Under the pieces are notes generated by a model, which ran no database searches, was not told the DNA's origin, and was given only the letters and a program-made list of their open reading frames with translations. The position numbers were made by a program, and so were the translations under genes. A DNA stretch of 64,000 bases from positions 30,875,016-30,939,015 of the forward strand of contig NC_052475.1 of NCBI RefSeq assembly GCF_009730915.1, written 5' to 3'. Shown here one piece after another: positions 59,829-64,000 of the stretch. The DNA is from Dioscorea cayenensis subsp. rotundata. Its lineage: Eukaryota; Streptophyta; Magnoliopsida; Dioscoreales; Dioscoreaceae. How positions within the stretch are numbered: position 1 is the stretch's first letter; each line of letters starts with the position of its first letter.

Positions 59829-62597
59829 CCTTTTTTTACAATTTTTGTTTTTTGCAAAAATAAAAACGTGCCATTTTATAAAAAATCATCATGTAATAGA
59901 CAGATATGATAATACACCCAATGTGAGGTGAGGATTGAAATCTCATCACATCTCCAAATTTTTTTTAAAAAAATTAAGTCTTTATTGTTGTCGGCTGTGT
60001 CTTAGTTTTTCTTCCACATCTATTATTTTTTTGTCATTGAGTTTTTTTACTGTTTCTCTATGTTGTTGTTGACGGTTTTTTTTTTTTCAAATGAAATATT
60101 GTTATTTATTTTTAAGAAAAAAACAAAGAAAATGAACAATGAATCAGTGAAAAAGCCAAGAAGCATACCAGGAATAAACAGTAAATAGTAAAAGGGTAAA
60201 TTGATTCATTTTAATGATTTCTGAAACATATCACTTTCATGTCTGTGAATAAAAACAACAAGAGATACAATTACCAGCTATGATGTGGTCTCATGTGGTG
60301 TGGACCAAGGTTTATAAATCACACACTTCATTTTTTCCCACCAAACAATTTGGTGTTCAATCACCAACATACATACAACAATTCTTACACTTCAAGAAAC
60401 AAAAAGTAAATTAACCAGACCCAAGTCACCCAACTAAATCACATACAAAAACACTCAGGATTAACAGATAAAACTAAAGCATATTCTTATAAATACTATA
60501 AAAAATCAACGTCATTCATTTCATGTCCTATTTATAGATGAAGAGTACTTTGTTTGGTTGATTTGTTTTGTTTTTAATATTTATTTATTTATTTTAATTA
60601 ATTTTAAACAGAGGGCACGCCAAGATGGTGCAATAGTGCCACATGTGTGACCGTGAAAACAGGGCCTAAACGCCGGCGCAAGACCAGCAATTTGAGAATA
60701 TATAATGACAAATTGAAAGTTGAATCCCAAGCCTTGACTTCATAGCCTTATGACCATTGACCAACCTCCGTTAAAAAAAAATTTATTATTATTATTATTT
60801 CATAATTTTATTTAATTATAATTTTTTATTTTTAATGTTTAACGAGTTTGGCAGAGATAACTACAAAAGAATGGAAAGCTTAAACCTCGGAATGCATGGG
60901 CATGCACGTTCAGTAAAAAAAAAAAAAAAGTTTGAATTTTTAACATGATTCTTCTTCTAACTGTCAGTGATTTAGTTGCTTGTTTGCTTATGGTGATTTG
61001 ATTTTCTGTAATTTATTTATTTATTTTTATTTTGTTGATTTGGTTTTGGTTTTCTTGGTAGTGGTGGTGATGTTGTTTGTTATATATAAATCTCTATATA
61101 TATATATTTATTTATTTTTTACAGGGAGTCGGTGTAACCGAGAAAGGTAGGGTTTTTGTTCTCTTTGAATAATCAAAGTATTTTGTATATATATATATAT
61201 ATATATAAAAAGCAGCGTCAAAAGTGTTGGCCCTCTCTCTTTCTTTCTCTCTCTCGCGCTCTCTTTTCTCTCATTCGCTTTCTTTCTCTCTTCTCGCTCT
61301 GATTTGTTTTGTTTTTTTTTTCCAAGTTGTATTCCGTGGCGTACGTACATTTGGAGTATAGTCTACACGGAATCGGTCTTCGTTTCTTGGTTTCAATCCT
61401 TGTGGTCTTTCATCTGGTGTTCTTTCTTTCTGTTCTTGTGTCCAATGCCAGAGTCTGGAGTTGAGTTTGGATGAGATTTTGATGCGGAGCTTGCTTTTGA
61501 AGTAAGATTTAAGTTGGATCTTTCTCTGGAGCATGGTTGATGCTTTTGGATCAGCAATGGCGTCGCTTTGAGGTGGGTTTTTAACAAAAAGAAAAAAAAA
61601 ATCGTTTTTTTTTGTGGGATGGTTTGCTTGCTTTGATTTTTAGTTTGCTTTAGGTTTCATGAGATCTTTTACTTGATTTATTTTAGGGATTTGAAAATTT
61701 TTTTTCTAGTATTTTTTTTTTCTTTGGAGTTAGTCTGTGTTTGCCGCGAATTTGTTAAAGTTTTGGGCTTTTGTAGTTTTGGTTAATTTGTTACTTCTTT
61801 CCTTCTGTCAATTATTTGGTGTTTCCTTTTAGGCTGTATGTCTTTGGGAGTTACCAAATTTATGAACTTGCGAAATTTAAGATGATACACTAAAACAATT
61901 GCAAGGATTAGGTTCCTTGCTTGGGACTAGCCCCCTTACTTTCTAGGATTTTTTTTTCTTGGTACTTTTAAAATATTGTGCTCTTTATATTATGTTTTGG
62001 TTGATCTTATTGGTTGCGGAAGGCTGAGTTAGTCCGGGAGTTTTTTTTGGAAGATCTTGACATATAAAGTTCTTATCTTGTTAAATTTATTTCTAAATCA
62101 AGGATTACTGACGAGAAAGAGGTAAAATACTGAAAAATAATTGGAAAGCTTTAGAGCAGCTAATTGTAGAAACGTTCCTCAGGTTGATTAAATTCTCGGG
62201 TAGAACTGTAATGATTGGTTCTGGGTGCATTTTCTTTGTGTGCTCTGTATGGGGTACAAGAAAGTTAGGACTATCTTCTCATTCAAATCGGATCATGCTT
62301 TTTTTAATGACACTTGAGCTCTTCATAATTGAAGCTGTTGAAGATTCTTGCACCCTGAATAGATTTGTCTCTGTATTGTGAGGTGACTTCTATTGTGATA
62401 ACTATATGATTGTTTGTGCAGATGCAATAATTTCTGCCTGGTGCTAGAGTTTGGTATACATCTTCATAATTGTTTGTGCAGATGCAATAATTTCTGCCTG
62501 GTGCTCATATGCATGCTAAATTGTTTCTTTTCAATTCCTCTCTCAGGTTTGGTTTCATGAAGTTCAGTGTGTAAGAGTTAGATTGCAACTGCTCTGA
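59829..62597. other. Intergenic region and leader of the GALT1-like gene
   Basis: AT-rich DNA to about 61150. Then a TA-rich element near 61183-61210 ending tataaaaagcagcg, and a CT-rich stretch (61230-61310) that looks like a transcription start and long 5' leader. The leader probably contains introns, because T-rich acceptor-like sites (tttgtgcag) occur at 62413-62421 and again at 62473-62481. Minus-strand frames at 61108-61587 are the reverse of this CT-rich leader and not genes. Confidence 0.5.
62409..62505 (+). repeat. Exact 37-bp direct repeat, offset 60 bp, containing a splice-acceptor-like site
   Basis: The 37 bp at 62409-62445, beginning attgtttgtgcag and ending ctgcctggtgct, recur unchanged at 62469-62505. 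Each copy carries tttgtgcag followed by atgcaata. If it is the last leader-intron acceptor, the gene has two tandem choices 60 bp apart. Confidence 0.8.
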
Positions 62598-64000
62598 ATG
62601 AAGATGAAGTTAAAGAGGTGGTCTGGAGGTGCTGTAATATTTTCCTTATTCATACTGTTAGTTCTCAGGTATGGGATAATAGAGAATCCTTTAGCGGAAA
62701 GGTCGTTTAGGGGTTCATTCTCTCGCAATACTTCTGACCATTTACAATGGGTTGCTGTTGCCGATCCACCATCAGTTCAAAATCCAGAGAATGGGTCTCA
62801 AGTAATTTCAGCCGATAACTTAGTCTCCAATCTTTTTAGTTTTAGAAATTTCTCCCAAGGAGAGCTACTGGCTTTACAAACTTGGAACCATTTTGAGCAC
62901 CTGATTACCCATGCTCAAGGGTTACCTCATGCAATTGAGGCTATCAAGGAAGCCGGAGCTGCATGGAAAAAACTTATGGTCTCGGTTGAAGATGAAAGCC
63001 TTAGCGCTTCAGGGAATGGAAGCGCCCATCAAAAGGCAAAGGAGAAGCAGTGTCCTTATTCCATTAAAAGGATGAATGTATCTGAATTTGATAATGGAAG
63101 TTTTAAGTTTAACATTCCTTGTGGACTGGTTCAAGGTTCTTCAGTTACTTTTATTGGTACTCCTGACGGCCTTCTTGGAAATTTTCGGATAGATTTAACA
63201 GGAACAACAGTTCCAGGTGAACCAGATCCTCCAGTTGTCCTGCACTACAATGTCCGACTTCATGGAGATAAAATCACGGAGGATCCAGTGATTGTACAAA
63301 ACACATGGACTGCAGGAAATGACTGGGGTCCAGAGGAGCGTTGTCCTTCTCCAGACCCTAAGGGGATTAAGAAAGGTACTGATTCCACAAATGCTATAAT
63401 TTTTATCCTTAGGAAGTGATCTTGCTTAACTGATTTATGTTTATGTGGAATTTTATGTCCTATTCTTTACCATAAAATCCTCTGCTTTATTGCTCAGTTT
63501 ACTTCAAATTGCTGAAGTCCTCTTTAGTTTTTATTTACATGCTGATGTAGTGGAATTAAAGGTGCTTACAGAATGTAATTTACCGGCTTCAATTTTCATT
63601 GGTTTCTCAATACTGCATGTGTGGGCTAAATTTAAATTCTAAACTTCCTCATTCAGGTCTTTATTCATTTAACATGTTATGAGGGTGCTTTAATGTCTTC
63701 CTATAACAGTTAACTTATTTTTTCTTATTTAATTTCTTAACTATCCTCATTTAAAAAACAAAAATGATATTGAACTCATGGCTATCTTGCCATAGGGATA
63801 CTTGGTCTTTAGAAAATTGTGGGAATGGTCTCCTTGTATACTTGTTGGTTGTGAGCTTCTCTTATTTCTTTCTTTCTGTTATTGCTATAGTGGATGATTT
63901 GGAGCAATGTAGCGCAATGGTGGGCAAAGATGATAAAAGAGTCCTCGCATCTACGAGACATTTAAATGCTTCAAAACGATCTTCTAACAAAGAGGGGGCT
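62598..64000 (+). CDS. GALT1: Beta-1,3-galactosyltransferase, GALT1-like (5' part)
   Basis: Golgi type II glycosyltransferase, cut by the window end. Exon 1 is 62598-63375 and exon 2 starts at 63891 (G|TG = Val; VDDLEQCSAMVG). One N-terminal membrane anchor lies near residues 10-28 (GGAVIFSLFILLVLRYG). The stem is followed by a galectin-type lectin region: IPCGLVQGSSVTFIGTPDGL, NFRIDLTGTTVPGEPDPP and HYNVRLHGDKITEDPVIVQN then WGPEERCP. The order and wording match my memory of Arabidopsis GALT1 (At1g26810), which adds beta-1,3-Gal to N-glycans to make Lewis a. The catalytic GT31 half with its DDD-type motif must lie beyond the window. GALT2-6, which act on arabinogalactan proteins, share the layout but fit less well. 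Confidence 0.9.

Noticed and set aside
61108-61587. Minus-strand frames rich in Arg, Glu and Lys
   Set aside because: They are the reverse strand of the CT-rich leader of the GALT1-like gene.

Overview
This is nuclear DNA of a flowering plant: genes with many GT-AG introns, plastid and mitochondrial targeting peptides, a PPR cluster, an LTR retrotransposon, MITEs and long AT-rich intergenic stretches. It carries an Lsi1/NIP2-type aquaporin, a lineage that as I recall Brassicaceae lack. Coding base composition is not strongly GC-biased as in grasses. A non-grass monocot (for example a yam relative) is my best guess, but this is inference only.

Layout. 0-1.2 kb: two palindromic MITE-like repeats. 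1.3-3.6 kb (+): ribosomal protein L34, with a Stowaway MITE in intron 2. 4.4-5.8 kb (-): FEZ-like NAC transcription factor. 5.8-10.1 kb: AT-rich intergenic DNA with repeat relics. 10.1-14.4 kb (-): plastid CAAX/CPBP membrane protease, head to head with a TRIP4/ASC-1 zinc-finger protein (14.7-17.5 kb, +). 18.2-20.6 kb (-): RING-CH (MARCH-like) membrane ubiquitin ligase. 23.1-24.5 kb (-): Lsi1-like aquaporin. 25.8-27.6 kb: GC-richer decayed sequence, possibly LINE-derived. 29.1-33.9 kb (-): apyrase, head to head with an organellar GET3 ATPase (34.3-37.9 kb, +). 38.4-43.9 kb: three intronless PPR genes (MEF9-like E+, E class, DYW class). 45.2-46.3 kb (+): S-like RNase T2. 47.1-48.3 kb (-): plastid NAD-malate dehydrogenase, with a probable leader intron. 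51.3-59.8 kb: a ~1.7-kb tandem duplication whose first copy holds a complete but decayed Ty1/copia element, itself carrying a nested hAT-type MITE. 62.6 kb to the end (+): the 5' part of a GALT1-like beta-1,3-galactosyltransferase.

Exon models were assembled by hand from splice sites, reading phase and recalled family sequences; summed exon lengths close in frame for every complete gene. Three introns, in three different genes, use GC rather than GT donors. Several apparent long reading frames begin with TTG or GTG; I moved those starts to the first ATG.

The best leads are the Lsi1-type pore (G-S-G-R filter and exactly 108 residues between NPA motifs), the natural empty-site allele of the copia insertion in the neighbouring duplicate, the nested hAT MITE with an 8-bp target duplication, the GC-AG introns, the unexplained 25.8-27.6 kb block with 51- and 102-bp in-frame repeats, and a gene neighbourhood that recalls Arabidopsis At3g47520-At3g47610. 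I saw no system that looks truly undescribed.
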